A stretch of DNA of 64,000 bases from assembly GCF_000688515.1 (NCBI RefSeq), contig NZ_JHZK01000001.1, forward strand, positions 62,001-126,000, given 5' to 3'. Made by a program: the position numbers and the translations under genes. The DNA comes from Afifella pfennigii DSM 17143 (GTDB lineage: Bacteria > Pseudomonadota > Alphaproteobacteria > Rhizobiales > Afifellaceae). Below, piece by piece: positions 1 through 9,100 of the stretch; position 1 is the stretch's first letter, and the number at the start of each line of letters is the position of its first letter. The notes beneath the pieces are model-generated. The model worked only from the letters and a program-made list of their open reading frames with translations. It was not told the origin of the DNA and did no database searches.

Positions 1-57
1 TCGAACGGGGACGGTCGGGCGGTCCGTTATCATGTTTCGTTTGCCTTGACCAGCAGT

Positions 58-81
58 CCAAAGCGCCTGTCGCAGGCGCTT
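58..81 (-). terminator. Hairpin directly after fabG
   Basis: A perfect 9-bp stem (AAGCGCCTG paired with CAGGCGCTT) with a 3-base loop begins 10 bases past the fabG stop. Only a short T stretch follows on the minus strand, so it may be a weak terminator or an attenuator before whatever lies downstream (often acpP in this gene order, outside the window). Confidence 0.4.
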
Positions 82-90
82 GTCCCGGCC

Positions 91-828
91 TCAGATCATC
101 GCCATGCCGCCATTCACGTGCAGCGTCTGTCCGGTGATGTAGCTGGCCTCCTCGCTCGCCAGGAAAACCGCCGTGGCGGCGATATCGTCCCCTCCGCCGA
201 GCCGGCCTGCCGGGATCGCCGCCAGAATGCCCTCGCGCTGCTTCTCGCTGAGTGCGTCCGTCATGGCGCTGGTGATGAAGCCCGGCGCCACGCAATTGAC
301 CGTGATGCCGCGGCTGGCGACTTCCTGCGCCAGGGCCTTCGACATGCCGATCAGGCCGGCCTTGGAAGCGGCGTAATTCGCCTGGCCGGCATTGCCGGTC
401 ACGCCGACGACGGAGGTGATGTTGAGGATGCGGCCGTTGCGCTGGCGCATCATGCCCTTCAGCGCCGCGCGCGACAGGCGGAACGCCGCTTCCAGGTTCA
501 CCTTGATGACGATCTCCCAATCGGCGTCCTTCATGCGCATGGCGAGCCCGTCGCGCGTCAGGCCGGCATTGTTGACGAGGATGTCCAGCCCGCCCATTGC
601 CTCCTCCGCGCGCCCCACGAGAGCGTCGACGGCTGCCGAATCGGCAAGATCGGCGACAAGCACATGCGTCCTTTCGCCGAGTTCGCCCGCCAGCTTGGAG
701 AGCGCCTCTTCGCGCGTGCCGGAGAGGGCGACGACTGCACCCTGGGCGTGCATGGCGCGCGCGATCGCCCCGCCGATGCCACCGCTGGCTCCGGTCACGA
801 GCGCGCGCTTTCCTTCAAGGCTGAACAT
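91..828 (-). CDS. fabG: 3-oxoacyl-ACP reductase FabG
   Basis: Reduces 3-oxoacyl-ACP to 3-hydroxyacyl-ACP with NADPH in each cycle of type II fatty acid synthesis, in the cytoplasm. The 245-residue protein has the usual length. It shows the Rossmann TGASGGIG loop (residues 12-19), the NNAG motif (86-89), and the full catalytic set N111, S139, Y152 and K156 in the YxxxK arrangement. It ends near ITGQTLHVNGG, typical of FabG. It lies 15 bases downstream of fabD on the same strand, the conserved fabD-fabG pair, so the two are very probably co-transcribed. Confidence 0.96.
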   Translation of the reverse strand: MFSLEGKRALVTGASGGIGGAIARAMHAQGAVVALSGTREEALSKLAGELGERTHVLVADLADSAAVDALVGRAEEAMGGLDILVNNAGLTRDGLAMRMKDADWEIVIKVNLEAAFRLSRAALKGMMRQRNGRILNITSVVGVTGNAGQANYAASKAGLIGMSKALAQEVASRGITVNCVAPGFITSAMTDALSEKQREGILAAIPAGRLGGGDDIAATAVFLASEEASYITGQTLHVNGGMAMI

Positions 829-843
829 CGTCTCTCCCTTTTC

Positions 844-1797
844 CTACTGCTTGGCGGCGGCGATGGCTTCGGCCGCCTTCACTACCTCTTCGGGCGTTCC
901 GACGGCGAGCGTCGTCATTTGCGGGGCAATGCGCCGCACGAGGCCGGAAAGCACCCTGCCCGCCCCGATCTCGGCCATCGTGCCGACGTCGTTACCGGCC
1001 ATCCATTCCACCGATTCCCGCCAGCGCACCATCCCCGTCACCTGCTCCACCAAACGTCGACGGATCTGCGCCACCTCGCTGATCGGGCTGGCGGTGACAT
1101 TGGCGATGAGCGGCACGGCCGGCGCCTCGATCTCCACGGCCGCGAGCGCATCGGCCATCCGCTCCGCCGCCGGGCGCATCAGCGAGCAATGGAAAGGCGC
1201 GGAAACCGGCAACAGCATCGCGCGCTTGGCGCCGCGTGCCTTGGCCACGTCGACCGCCCGCTCCACGGCGCGCTTGGCGCCGGAGACGACCACCTGCCCC
1301 GGCGCGTTGTCGTTCGCCGCCTCGCAGGTATCGCCCTGACTGGCCTTGTCCGCCACCTCGCGCACGGTTTCCACGTCGAGGCCGAGAATCGCCGCCATCG
1401 CCCCCTCGCCGACCGGCACTGCCTGCTGCATCGCCTCGCCGCGGATACGCAGGAGCCGTGCCGAATCGCCGATGGAAAGGCTGCCGGCCGCCGCCAGCGC
1501 GGAATATTCGCCGAGCGAATGCCCGGCGACATAATCGGCATGCTCGCGCACCGAAATGCCGTATTTCTCAAGAGCGCGCAGCGCCGCCATGGAAACCGCC
1601 ATCAGCGCCGGCTGGGCGTTGCGGGTCAGCGTCAGCGCGTCCTCCGGCCCCTCGAAAATCGTCTTGGACAGGGCCTCGCCGAGCGCGTCGTCCACTTCCT
1701 CGAAGACGGAGCGGGACTCAGCATAGGCCTCGGCCAGGGCCTTGCCCATGCCGACCACCTGCGAGCCTTGCCCCGGAAAGGCGAAGACAATGGCCAT
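844..1797 (-). CDS. fabD: Malonyl-CoA:ACP transacylase FabD
   Basis: Transfers malonyl from CoA to acyl carrier protein, supplying extender units for fatty acid synthesis. The 317-residue protein has the GQGSQ oxyanion motif near the N-terminus (9-13), the nucleophile elbow GHSLG with S94, R119, and the catalytic H203 in the PFHCS motif. Length and motif order match FabD throughout. It is the first gene of the fabD-fabG unit; about 190 bases separate it from the mechanosensitive channel gene upstream, room for its own promoter. Confidence 0.96.
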   Translation of the reverse strand: MAIVFAFPGQGSQVVGMGKALAEAYAESRSVFEEVDDALGEALSKTIFEGPEDALTLTRNAQPALMAVSMAALRALEKYGISVREHADYVAGHSLGEYSALAAAGSLSIGDSARLLRIRGEAMQQAVPVGEGAMAAILGLDVETVREVADKASQGDTCEAANDNAPGQVVVSGAKRAVERAVDVAKARGAKRAMLLPVSAPFHCSLMRPAAERMADALAAVEIEAPAVPLIANVTASPISEVAQIRRRLVEQVTGMVRWRESVEWMAGNDVGTMAEIGAGRVLSGLVRRIAPQMTTLAVGTPEEVVKAAEAIAAAKQ

Positions 1798-1986
1798 GGG
1801 CTCTCCTTGTCGTCAGGTTCTATGGCGCGGTGAAGGCGCCGTGACGGCCGGCGGCGTGCCGACCGTTGAGAAAATCGCGCGCGGAGTGATCATGCCCGCG
1901 CTTGAGTGTCAAGGCGCAGCGACGCGGCCATAACGCCGCCGCGCGCCGGGGCGTGCCCGCCAAGCCATCTTGAGCGCTCTGTGGCC

Positions 1987-4434
1987 TCAGTCGCCGTCGT
2001 CATAGCCGCCATCCTGCTTGGGCTCGGGCAACTTCGGCTCGGCGCTGCGCCGACGCCGCGGCCGGCGGCGCTTTGGGCGGCTCTTCTCGTCTTCCGGCGC
2101 GGCGGGCGCGGCCGCCCCCTCCGCCTGAGCCGACCCGCCCTCGCCGGCCTTGGGCAGCGCCTCGCCGCCCTGTCCGAGTTCGGCGACGGAGATCGGCAGG
2201 GTGTCGTGGCTGCCGTCCTTGTAGGTGCCGAGATAGAGCGTGCGGTGCGGGAACGGGATTTCGATGCCGCGTTCGTCGAAGACCTCCTTCACGTATTCCG
2301 TATAGGCACGCCCGATCGCCCACTGGCTTCCCGGCAGCGTCTTGACGCGGGCGCGGATCACCACGGCCGAATCGCCCAGCGAAACGACGCCGTGCATCTC
2401 GAAATCGTCGATGATGTCGGTACCAAAATCGCTCTCCTTCAACCGTTCGAAGGCCTCGCGCATCGCCTCCTTCGCTTCGGCGACGTTCTCACGGTAGGCA
2501 ATGCCGATCTCGGCGAGGTGATAGCCGAACTTGCGCATGAAGTTCGACACCGCCTCCACGGAGGAGAAGGGCACGATATGGTAGACGCCCGACAGGTCGC
2601 GGATGCCGACGGAACGCACGGTGAGCTTCTCCACCACGCCGGAGATGCCGGCGACCGTCACCACGTCGCCCTCGTTGATGGCATTCTCGAACTGGATGAA
2701 GACGCCGGTGATGATGTCCTGCACCAGCTTTTGCGCGCCGAAACCGACGGCAAGGCCGAGAACACCGGCACCGGCCAGCAGCGGGCCGATATTCACGCCG
2801 AGCTCGGCCAGCACCAGCATGCCGCCAATGGCGATGAGAGCGATGGTCAGGGCGTTGCGCAGCAGCGACAGGAGCGTGCGCGCCCGCGCGCTCGGTAGGG
2901 AGCCGTTCGCACCGCTCAGCCGATGCTCGATCCAGGCGGAGGTCAAAATCCACAGCCCATAGGCGCCGCCCGCGATGATGAACGCTGCGACGAAGCGCGC
3001 GGTCGCCTCCGTTCCGGTATCGGAGGTCAGCCATCTGGACGTGTCGAAGACATCCCAGGCATCGACAATGGCAAAAAGCACCGCGACGACGATCAGGATC
3101 CGGGCGATCTGCAACAGCAGCGGTATCAGCCGGTTGAGATGTTGCTCCAGGAAGGTGGTATTGCGCGACAGCCATTTCGGCACGCGGATGCCGCCTTTGA
3201 CCGCGCGCCTGAGAAGCAGGATGAGGCCAACGCCGATGCCGATGGCAAGGGCGGTGCGCACCGATGCCCCGCCGACGAAAGAGACGAGCAGATAGGGCTT
3301 CGTCACGCCGATGACGAAGATGGCGAGCACGTAAAGGGCGGCAAGCCACGGCCAGACCCACCGTATGAAGCGCAGAAGCTGACCGCCGATATCCTCTGCC
3401 GGAGGCTGGTCGTCGGGCATCTTCAGCCGGTGCGCCAGCACGCGGATGGAGGCGAGGGCGATGCCGGCCACCACGATCATGATGAGCACACGCAGGCCTC
3501 GGCCGACCAGGAAGGACAGGTCGGCATTGGCCATCGGCACGACGAAGCCAAGGCCATAGATGAGCAGCTGCGCCAGCAAGAGAATGCGGCGAAAGGCGAA
3601 GTCGGTCACGTTCTCCCGGAAGGGAATCAGCGCCGTCTTGTGCGGCCTTGGCGCGAGCACGGCGCGCAGCAAGATGCGGATGCCGCCGACGATCAGGAAC
3701 GCATTGAGGTAGAGCGATTGCTCCACATGCAGCTCCCGGCCGCCCGAGAAGAAGGCGATGGCCACGATCGCGAAGGTGAAGCCGAGCGTCCAGGCGATGG
3801 CGAGCGCCAGCGCGTCCGCCAATGTCTCGATGACGAAACAGACCGTGCGCACCACGGCTTTAGGCCCCGAGACCTTCCGACACAAGAAGCCCGCCAGGCG
3901 GTGCAAGAGGAAGCTCATGCCATGCAGGCTGACGATGGTGACGGCGATCGTCCCGAGCAGGCGCAGCACCACGTCCCACAACCTGTCCCAATCGAGCCGG
4001 TCGGCTTCGGCGGCCGCGGTTCCAAGGCCCGTCAGGTCGCGCCAGAGCTTTTCCACCACGCCGAAGCTCGCCTCGGCGATGGCCTTGGTGCCGTCGGCGA
4101 GGCGACGCGCGAATGATTCGTCGATGCGCTCTTCGCTAGCGGCGACCTGAGAATCCGCTGCCTGCGGATCGGCGATGCGTTCCAGCTCTTCGATCAGCGC
4201 CTGGCGCGCCCTATCGTCCTTCAAAATATCGGCGAGGAGCTTCGCCTTGAGCTCGCTGCTGACGGCCCCTTCCGATCCCCCGCTCTCGCCGGAAGCCTCG
4301 CCCGAGCCGCCGCCGGACAGGCCTGGAACCAGCAGGGACTGCGCCGAGACCGGCTCGGCGAGGGGCGCGAGCGCCATCAGCGCCGCAAGAAGGAGCATGG
4401 GCAGCGAGAGGGCTCGCGGAACGGAGAAGGGCAT
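1987..4434 (-). CDS. Large MscS-family mechanosensitive channel
   Basis: Predicted inner-membrane channel that opens under membrane tension and protects against hypo-osmotic shock. From the start at 4434 the protein has 815 residues beginning with a signal peptide (MPFSVPRALSLP, hydrophobic stretch, cleavage near PVSAQ). A Gly/Ser-rich stretch and an alpha-helical periplasmic-type region follow, then many hydrophobic segments, and an MscS core around residues 540-740 with the glycine-rich pore helix (GLAVGFGAQKLVQD) and the FENAINEGDVV beta-domain entry. The C-terminus is a basic and proline-rich tail (RPKRRRPRRRR) ending in acidic residues. The open frame extends 107 codons further upstream, but that part has no signal-peptide logic and looks non-coding. 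Size resembles the large MscK/YbdG-like members rather than the ~290-residue MscS. The exact subfamily is not resolved. Confidence 0.88.
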   Translation of the reverse strand: MPFSVPRALSLPMLLLAALMALAPLAEPVSAQSLLVPGLSGGGSGEASGESGGSEGAVSSELKAKLLADILKDDRARQALIEELERIADPQAADSQVAASEERIDESFARRLADGTKAIAEASFGVVEKLWRDLTGLGTAAAEADRLDWDRLWDVVLRLLGTIAVTIVSLHGMSFLLHRLAGFLCRKVSGPKAVVRTVCFVIETLADALALAIAWTLGFTFAIVAIAFFSGGRELHVEQSLYLNAFLIVGGIRILLRAVLAPRPHKTALIPFRENVTDFAFRRILLLAQLLIYGLGFVVPMANADLSFLVGRGLRVLIMIVVAGIALASIRVLAHRLKMPDDQPPAEDIGGQLLRFIRWVWPWLAALYVLAIFVIGVTKPYLLVSFVGGASVRTALAIGIGVGLILLLRRAVKGGIRVPKWLSRNTTFLEQHLNRLIPLLLQIARILIVVAVLFAIVDAWDVFDTSRWLTSDTGTEATARFVAAFIIAGGAYGLWILTSAWIEHRLSGANGSLPSARARTLLSLLRNALTIALIAIGGMLVLAELGVNIGPLLAGAGVLGLAVGFGAQKLVQDIITGVFIQFENAINEGDVVTVAGISGVVEKLTVRSVGIRDLSGVYHIVPFSSVEAVSNFMRKFGYHLAEIGIAYRENVAEAKEAMREAFERLKESDFGTDIIDDFEMHGVVSLGDSAVVIRARVKTLPGSQWAIGRAYTEYVKEVFDERGIEIPFPHRTLYLGTYKDGSHDTLPISVAELGQGGEALPKAGEGGSAQAEGAAAPAAPEDEKSRPKRRRPRRRRSAEPKLPEPKQDGGYDDGD

Positions 4435-4582
4435 GCGGGAAATTCCGCTCAAGTCTTGGGGTCGGATTGGATGCGGGGCTGCTCTAAACGCCCGCATGGG
4501 ACGATAATGAGGCAGCCAACGCAAGCATCGTGCATTCTCGCCCACAGGCAAGGCCGCGTTGCCGTCCTCTCGGCTCGCCGGC

Positions 4583-4610
4583 TTGCATCGACCGGCAAAA
4601 TCCCTATAAG
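4583..4610 (+). promoter_or_regulatory. Probable sigma-70 promoter of rpsF operon
   Basis: TTGCAT at 4583-4588 and TATAAG at 4605-4610 are separated by 16 bases, close to the vegetative consensus and directed toward rpsF. Transcription would start near 4617, giving a leader of about 200 bases. Confidence 0.5.
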
Positions 4611-4749
4611 CGCGCCATACGACCGGCTTCGGCCGGGGGCTGAACGGAAACGGGTGTGCATCCTGCGCTCGAGGCTTGTCAAGCCAAGCCGCTTTTCGGT
4701 GTCTCCGCTCTTCGAAGACGCACATTAAAGCCTTTCTCCGCTCCTTCCG

Positions 4750-4795
4750 GGGCATGCGGAACTGAGGCTTCGGTGAGGCTCCGCGCCGGCGGGTC
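4750..4795 (+). promoter_or_regulatory. Possible S6:S18 autoregulatory leader
   Basis: Just before rpsF, GCGGA near 4757 can pair with TCCGC near 4781, enclosing a smaller GC-rich hairpin. In many bacteria the S6:S18 complex binds a structured element here to repress its own operon. I infer this from position and foldability only; the specific protein-binding loop was not confirmed. Confidence 0.25.
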
Positions 4796-4815
4796 GTAAG
4801 ATGAAAGGCAAGCCA

Positions 4816-5193
4816 ATGTCACTTTACGAGCATGTATTCCTGGTGCGCCAGGACGTGTCCGGCCAGCGCGTCGACGAGCTGGTGGATCACTACAAGGGCG
4901 TGGTGGAAAATGCCGGTGGCTCCGTCGGTAAGACGGAGAACTGGGGCATGAAGTCCCTCGCCTACCGCATCGCCAAGAACCGCAAGGCGTATTTCGCGCT
5001 GATGAACATCGACGCCCCGCACGACGTGCTGGCGGAGATGGAGCGGCAGATGCGTTACAACGAGGACATCATCCGCTTCATGACCATCCGCGTCGACGAG
5101 CACGAGGAAGAGCCCTCCGTGCAGATGCAGAAGCGCGAGCGCGACGAGCGCCGCCGCCGCGAGCGCGAGCGGCGCAGAGACGACGAGGCATAA
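4816..5193 (+). CDS. rpsF: Ribosomal protein S6
   Basis: Small-subunit protein that binds 16S rRNA as a heterodimer with S18. Residues [15 protein letters not shown] and the later [12 protein letters not shown] and RFMTIRVDE segments are clear S6 signatures. I chose the ATG at 4816 (125 residues) over the one at 4801, because MSLYEH is the normal N-terminus and an AAAGGCAAG stretch precedes it at ribosome-binding distance. The last ~30 residues form a strongly charged Arg/Glu tail, common in alphaproteobacterial S6. First gene of rpsF-rpsR-rplI; rpsR begins 4 bases after its stop. Confidence 0.96.
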   Translation: MSLYEHVFLVRQDVSGQRVDELVDHYKGVVENAGGSVGKTENWGMKSLAYRIAKNRKAYFALMNIDAPHDVLAEMERQMRYNEDIIRFMTIRVDEHEEEPSVQMQKRERDERRRRERERRRDDEA

Positions 5194-5197
5194 GACA

Positions 5198-5446
5198 ATG
5201 GTTGATATCGCCCAGCTGCCGACCCGTCGGCCCTTCCACCGCCGCCGCAAATCCTGCCCCTTCTCCGGCGAGGATGCGCCGCGCATCGACTACAAGGACG
5301 TCAAGCTCCTAGAGCGCTACGTCTCCGAGCGCGGCAAGATCGTGCCCTCGCGCATCACCGCGGTCTCCGCCAAGAAGCAGCGCGAACTGGCCAAGGCCAT
5401 CAAGCGCGCCCGCTTTCTCGGCCTTCTGCCCTACGTCCTGAAATAG
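5198..5446 (+). CDS. rpsR: Ribosomal protein S18
   Basis: The 82-residue basic protein of the small subunit, partner of S6. It carries the typical core [33 protein letters not shown] split across residues ~30-53, and a C-terminal [10 protein letters not shown]. It starts 4 bases after rpsF and is followed after 82 bases by rplI. Length and sequence are standard. Confidence 0.97.
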   Translation: MVDIAQLPTRRPFHRRRKSCPFSGEDAPRIDYKDVKLLERYVSERGKIVPSRITAVSAKKQRELAKAIKRARFLGLLPYVLK

Positions 5447-5528
5447 GCTTTCAACCCGCTGGGGCGGTCCTTCCGGGCCGCCTCTAACCGACCGGCGCCG
5501 TGCCGGCGGGACAGCAAGGAGAAAAAAC

Positions 5529-6161
5529 ATGCAAGTCATTCTTCTGGAGCGCGTCGCCAAGCTCGGCCAGATGGGCGACGAGGTGAAGGTGCGCGACGGC
5601 TATGCCCGCAACTTCCTTCTGCCCAAGGGCAAGGCCCTGCGTGCCACGGACGCCAACCGCGCCCGTTTCGAGCGCGAGAAGACCCACCTTGAAGCGCGCA
5701 ACCTGGAAGCCAAGAAGGAGGCCGACGCGGTCGCCGAGAAGCTTTCCGGCAAGAGCTTCATCGTCATCCGCTCCGCCGGCGAGACGGGTCAGCTCTACGG
5801 CTCCGTCTCCACCCGCGACATCGCCGATATTCTCGGCGAGGACGGCTTCTCCGTCGCCCGCAGCCAGGTCTGGCTCGACCGGCCGATCAAGACGCTCGGC
5901 CTGCACCCCATCCAGATCTCGCTGCATCCGGAGGTCGAGGCGCCGATCACCCTCAACATCGCCCGCAGCGAGGACGAGGCGGAGCGCCAGGCCCGCGGCG
6001 AGGACGTGACGGCCGACCGTTTCGCCGTCGAGAAAGAGGAAGAGACGGAGGAGACGGAGGCGCTCGCCATCGAGGAGGTCTTCGAGAACCCCGAAGAGAC
6101 CGAGCTGGCGCCCGAGCTTTCCCAGGAGGCCGAAGAGGCCGAGACGGAAGACAAGCTCTAA
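5529..6161 (+). CDS. rplI: Ribosomal protein L9
   Basis: Large-subunit protein L9. The N-terminal rRNA-binding domain is unmistakable ([17 protein letters not shown], then [16 protein letters not shown]), followed by the long connecting helix and the C-terminal domain ([13 protein letters not shown]). At 210 residues it is longer than the ~150 of E. coli. The extra ~50 residues form a highly acidic tail rich in Glu ([11 protein letters not shown] and on to the end). An AAGGAG ribosome-binding site precedes the ATG, and a strong terminator lies just after the stop. Confidence 0.97.
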   Translation: MQVILLERVAKLGQMGDEVKVRDGYARNFLLPKGKALRATDANRARFEREKTHLEARNLEAKKEADAVAEKLSGKSFIVIRSAGETGQLYGSVSTRDIADILGEDGFSVARSQVWLDRPIKTLGLHPIQISLHPEVEAPITLNIARSEDEAERQARGEDVTADRFAVEKEEETEETEALAIEEVFENPEETELAPELSQEAEEAETEDKL

Positions 6162-6184
6162 GCCGTTTCTGACGCAATGCCAGC

Positions 6185-6211
6185 GAGGGCGCCCGCCGGG
6201 CGCCCTTTTTG
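6185..6211 (+). terminator. Rho-independent terminator after rplI
   Basis: GGGCGCCC and GGGCGCCC flank a short CGCC-type loop to make a GC-rich hairpin followed by TTTTTG, 25-50 bases past the rplI stop. It is a textbook intrinsic terminator for the rpsF-rpsR-rplI operon. Confidence 0.85.
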
Positions 6212-6438
6212 TTTCTATTTCGTTCGCCTAAGGCGGCGAATCGCCGTAAACTTGGAACGGTCAACCTTTTCCGTCTGGATCGCGGCCAAAAGCCTCTTTT
6301 CCCCAAGTCGAGCAAGGAAAAGACTCAAAGCTGACGGCACCAACTCGCTGGCTTCGATTGCGCCGCTTAAGGGATGGTTAACCAAGGAGCCGGAAGGCTC
6401 GCCGAACAGTCGCCGAAAGCCCCTAGTCGAAAGCCCAG

Positions 6439-7929
6439 ATGACAGCCGCCGCTGCCCGCCTACGCCCCGCCGATACCGCTCTTCCCCGCCAGGTGCCGCA
6501 CAATGTGGAGGTGGAGCAGGCCCTGCTCGGCGCCATCCTCATCAACAACGAAGCCTTCTACAAAGTCTCCGATTTCCTGGAGCCGCCGCACTTCTTCGAC
6601 CCGCTGCATCAGCGCATCTACGAGACGGCGAGCCAGCTCATCCGCCTCGGCAAGGTCGCCGATCCCAGGACCATCAAGAGCTTTCTGTCCGAGGAGCAGA
6701 AGGTCGGCGAGATCACCGTCGCCGAATACCTCGCCCGCCTCGCCTACGAGGCGGCCTCCATCATCAATGCCGGCGATTACGGCCGCACCATCTACGATCT
6801 GGCCATCCGCCGCTCGCTGATCACCATCGGCGAGGATATGGTTAACGTCGCCTACGAGGCGCCGGTCGACCTGACCCCGCGCGTGCAGATCGAGGATGCC
6901 GAGCGCGCCCTCTTCGAGCTCGCCGAGACCGGCCGCTACGACAGCGGCTTCCAGGGCTTTTCGGAGGCGCTGAAGACGGCGATCGACATGGCGGGCGCCG
7001 CCTATCAGCGCGACGGCCACCTTTCCGGCGTGGCCACCGGGCTCGACGACATGGACCGGCTGATGGGCGGCCTGCAGCCCTCCGACCTCATCATCCTCGC
7101 CGGCCGCCCGGGCATGGGCAAGACGGCGCTGGCCACCAACATCGCCTACAACATCGCGCGCGCCTGGCGTGGCGAGCAGCAGCATGACGGCACCATCAAG
7201 ACCGTCGATGGCGGTATCGTCGGCTTCTTCTCCCTGGAAATGTCGGCCGAGCAGCTCGCCACCCGTATCATCGCCGAGCAATCGGGCGTGCCCTCCTCCG
7301 ATATCCGTCGCGGCGCCATTCACGAGGATCAGTTCGACCGCATCGTCGTCGCCGCCCAGGAAATGCAGAAGATGCCGCTCTATATCGACCAGACCGGCGG
7401 CATCTCCATCGCGCAGCTTATGGCCCGGGCGCGGCGGCTGAAGCGCCAGCGCGGCCTCGACCTCATCGTCGTCGACTATCTGCAGCTTTTGTCCAGCTCC
7501 TCCCGCCGCTCCTCCGACAGCCGCGTGCAGGAGATCACCGAGATCACCACCAACATGAAAGCGCTGGCCAAGGAGCTGAACGTGCCGGTCCTGGCGCTCT
7601 CCCAGCTCTCGCGCCAGGTGGAGGCGCGCGACGACAAGCGCCCGCAACTCTCCGACCTGCGCGAATCCGGCTCCATCGAGCAGGACGCCGACGTCGTCAT
7701 CTTCGTCTATCGCGAGGAATATTACCTGAAGAACAAGAAGCCGAAGGAAGGCACGGAGGAGTTCTTTAAGTGGCAGGCGGAGATGGAAGGCGCCGCCGGA
7801 AAGGCCGAGGTGATCATCGGCAAGCAGCGCCACGGCCCGACCGGCACGGTGGAGCTCGCCTTCGAGGCGGATGTCACCCGCTTCTCCTCGCTGGCGCGCG
7901 ACGAGCGCACGCCCGTGCGCTATGATTGA
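6439..7929 (+). CDS. dnaB: Replicative DNA helicase DnaB
   Basis: Hexameric 5'-3' helicase that unwinds DNA at the replication fork. The 496-residue protein has the N-terminal primase-interacting domain (PHNVEVEQALLGAIL) and the RecA-like domain with Walker A GRPGMGKT (about 222-229), Walker B LIVVDYLQL, and the conserved LSDLRESGSIEQDAD segment with arginine finger region. No intein is present. Its stop overlaps the putative start of alr (ATGATTGA at 7922-7929), so the two are likely coupled. About 280 bases separate it from the rplI terminator region. Confidence 0.96.
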   Translation: MTAAAARLRPADTALPRQVPHNVEVEQALLGAILINNEAFYKVSDFLEPPHFFDPLHQRIYETASQLIRLGKVADPRTIKSFLSEEQKVGEITVAEYLARLAYEAASIINAGDYGRTIYDLAIRRSLITIGEDMVNVAYEAPVDLTPRVQIEDAERALFELAETGRYDSGFQGFSEALKTAIDMAGAAYQRDGHLSGVATGLDDMDRLMGGLQPSDLIILAGRPGMGKTALATNIAYNIARAWRGEQQHDGTIKTVDGGIVGFFSLEMSAEQLATRIIAEQSGVPSSDIRRGAIHEDQFDRIVVAAQEMQKMPLYIDQTGGISIAQLMARARRLKRQRGLDLIVVDYLQLLSSSSRRSSDSRVQEITEITTNMKALAKELNVPVLALSQLSRQVEARDDKRPQLSDLRESGSIEQDADVVIFVYREEYYLKNKKPKEGTEEFFKWQAEMEGAAGKAEVIIGKQRHGPTGTVELAFEADVTRFSSLARDERTPVRYD

Positions 7930-9100
7930 GGCCGCCAGGCTGGATGCCGATCGGCTGGCCGGCGAGGACGGGGCAAACCAGGAAAACGCCGTGAGAGAGA
8001 AAGCCGCCGGGCTTCGTCTGACCATCGACCTTGCCGCGCTCGCCGGCAATTGGCGGCGCCTTGCAAGGCTCGCCGCGCAGGCCGAATGCGCCGCGGTCGT
8101 CAAGGCCGACGCCTATGGGATCGGCATTGCCGCCGCCGGTCCGGCCCTCGCCGCGGCCGGCGCGCGCACCTTCTTCGTCGCCCTGCCGGAAGAAGGCGTC
8201 GCGCTGCGCCGGGCGCTTGCCGAAAGCCCCGTGCCGCAGGCGCCGATCTATGTGCTCGGCGGCTTCTTCCACGAGGCCGCCGAACTCTACGCCGCCCATC
8301 GCCTCAGCCCTGTGCTTGGCCATCTCGGCGAAGTTGAGCGCTGGCGCCGATGGCAGGAGCGCGGCCAGGCGGCGCTGCATGTGGATACGGGCATGAACCG
8401 GCTCGGCCTGTCGCTCGAAGAGGCGGAAAATCTCGCCCGCTCCGGCGGACCCGGCGAGGGTGTCGACCTTCTCCTCAGCCATCTGGCCTGCGCCGACGAG
8501 CCCGCGCACGGCGCCAGCGAGGCGCAATTGCGGCGCTTTCTTGAGGCCAAGGCGCTCTTGCGCTTGCCCCGCGCCTCGCTCGCCAATTCCGCCGGCATCC
8601 ATCTCAGCCCCACCTTCCATCAGGATCTGGTGCGCCCGGGCATCGCCCTTTACGGCGGCGCCTCGCATCCGCAGGCCGTCTCCGACCCGGTCGTCACCGC
8701 CGAAGCGCGCATTCTGCAGGTGCGCACGGTCCCGCGCGGCGACACGGTGGGCTATGGCGCGGTGGAAACCATGAAGCGCACCAGCCGCATCGCCATCCTG
8801 GCCGCCGGCTATGCCGACGGCTATCTGCGCGCCGCCGGCTCCTCTGACGCCGCCTCCGGCGCGCTGGTGTGCATTGAGGGACATCTCGCCCCGCTGGTCG
8901 GCCGCGTCTCCATGGACCTCATCGCCGTCGACGTCACCGATCTGCCGCAAGGCCTTGCCGCGCCCGGGCGCTGGGCCGAGCTCTTCGGGCCCAATATCGA
9001 CATCAATGCCGTCGCCCGTCATGCCGGCACCATCGCCTATGAGCTTCTGACCGGCCTCTCGCGCCGCGCCTGCCGCCGCTATGTTGGACAGGAAGGCTGA
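7922..9100 (+). CDS. alr: Alanine racemase
   Basis: PLP-dependent interconversion of L- and D-alanine for peptidoglycan synthesis. The catalytic lysine lies in AAVVKADAYGIG (K61), and the second-base region GYGA and the RVSMDL segment are present. Length 392 residues from the ATG at 7922, which overlaps the dnaB stop. A GTG at 7991 would give 369 residues, closer to the family norm and just ahead of the first conserved part, so the true start is uncertain. The stop overlaps radA by one base (TGATG), giving a dnaB-alr-radA unit. Confidence 0.92.
   Translation: MIEAARLDADRLAGEDGANQENAVREKAAGLRLTIDLAALAGNWRRLARLAAQAECAAVVKADAYGIGIAAAGPALAAAGARTFFVALPEEGVALRRALAESPVPQAPIYVLGGFFHEAAELYAAHRLSPVLGHLGEVERWRRWQERGQAALHVDTGMNRLGLSLEEAENLARSGGPGEGVDLLLSHLACADEPAHGASEAQLRRFLEAKALLRLPRASLANSAGIHLSPTFHQDLVRPGIALYGGASHPQAVSDPVVTAEARILQVRTVPRGDTVGYGAVETMKRTSRIAILAAGYADGYLRAAGSSDAASGALVCIEGHLAPLVGRVSMDLIAVDVTDLPQGLAAPGRWAELFGPNIDINAVARHAGTIAYELLTGLSRRACRRYVGQEG

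Larger units (their letters stand above)
4435..4815. other. Divergent intergenic region, mscS-like / rpsF
   Basis: This 381-base stretch separates the minus-strand channel gene from the plus-strand ribosomal operon. It has no convincing gene. It holds a sigma-70-like promoter for rpsF and a roughly 200-base leader with GC-rich hairpins, including a CCGGC-TTCG-GCCGG tetraloop hairpin at 4623-4636. Confidence 0.6.

Noticed and set aside
46-1833. Long plus-strand open frame opposite fabG and fabD
   Set aside because: It is Arg/His/Ala-rich with no family features and lies exactly antisense to two well-defined enzymes. High GC makes such long shadows common.
4435-4755. Extended N-terminus (107 extra residues) of the MscS-family gene
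   Set aside because: The extra segment lacks coding character, overlaps the rpsF promoter region, and would bury a clear signal peptide.
6460-8103. 547-codon frame opposite dnaB
   Set aside because: Antisense to a complete DnaB with all motifs; composition Gly/Asp/Leu-biased, no ribosome-binding site.
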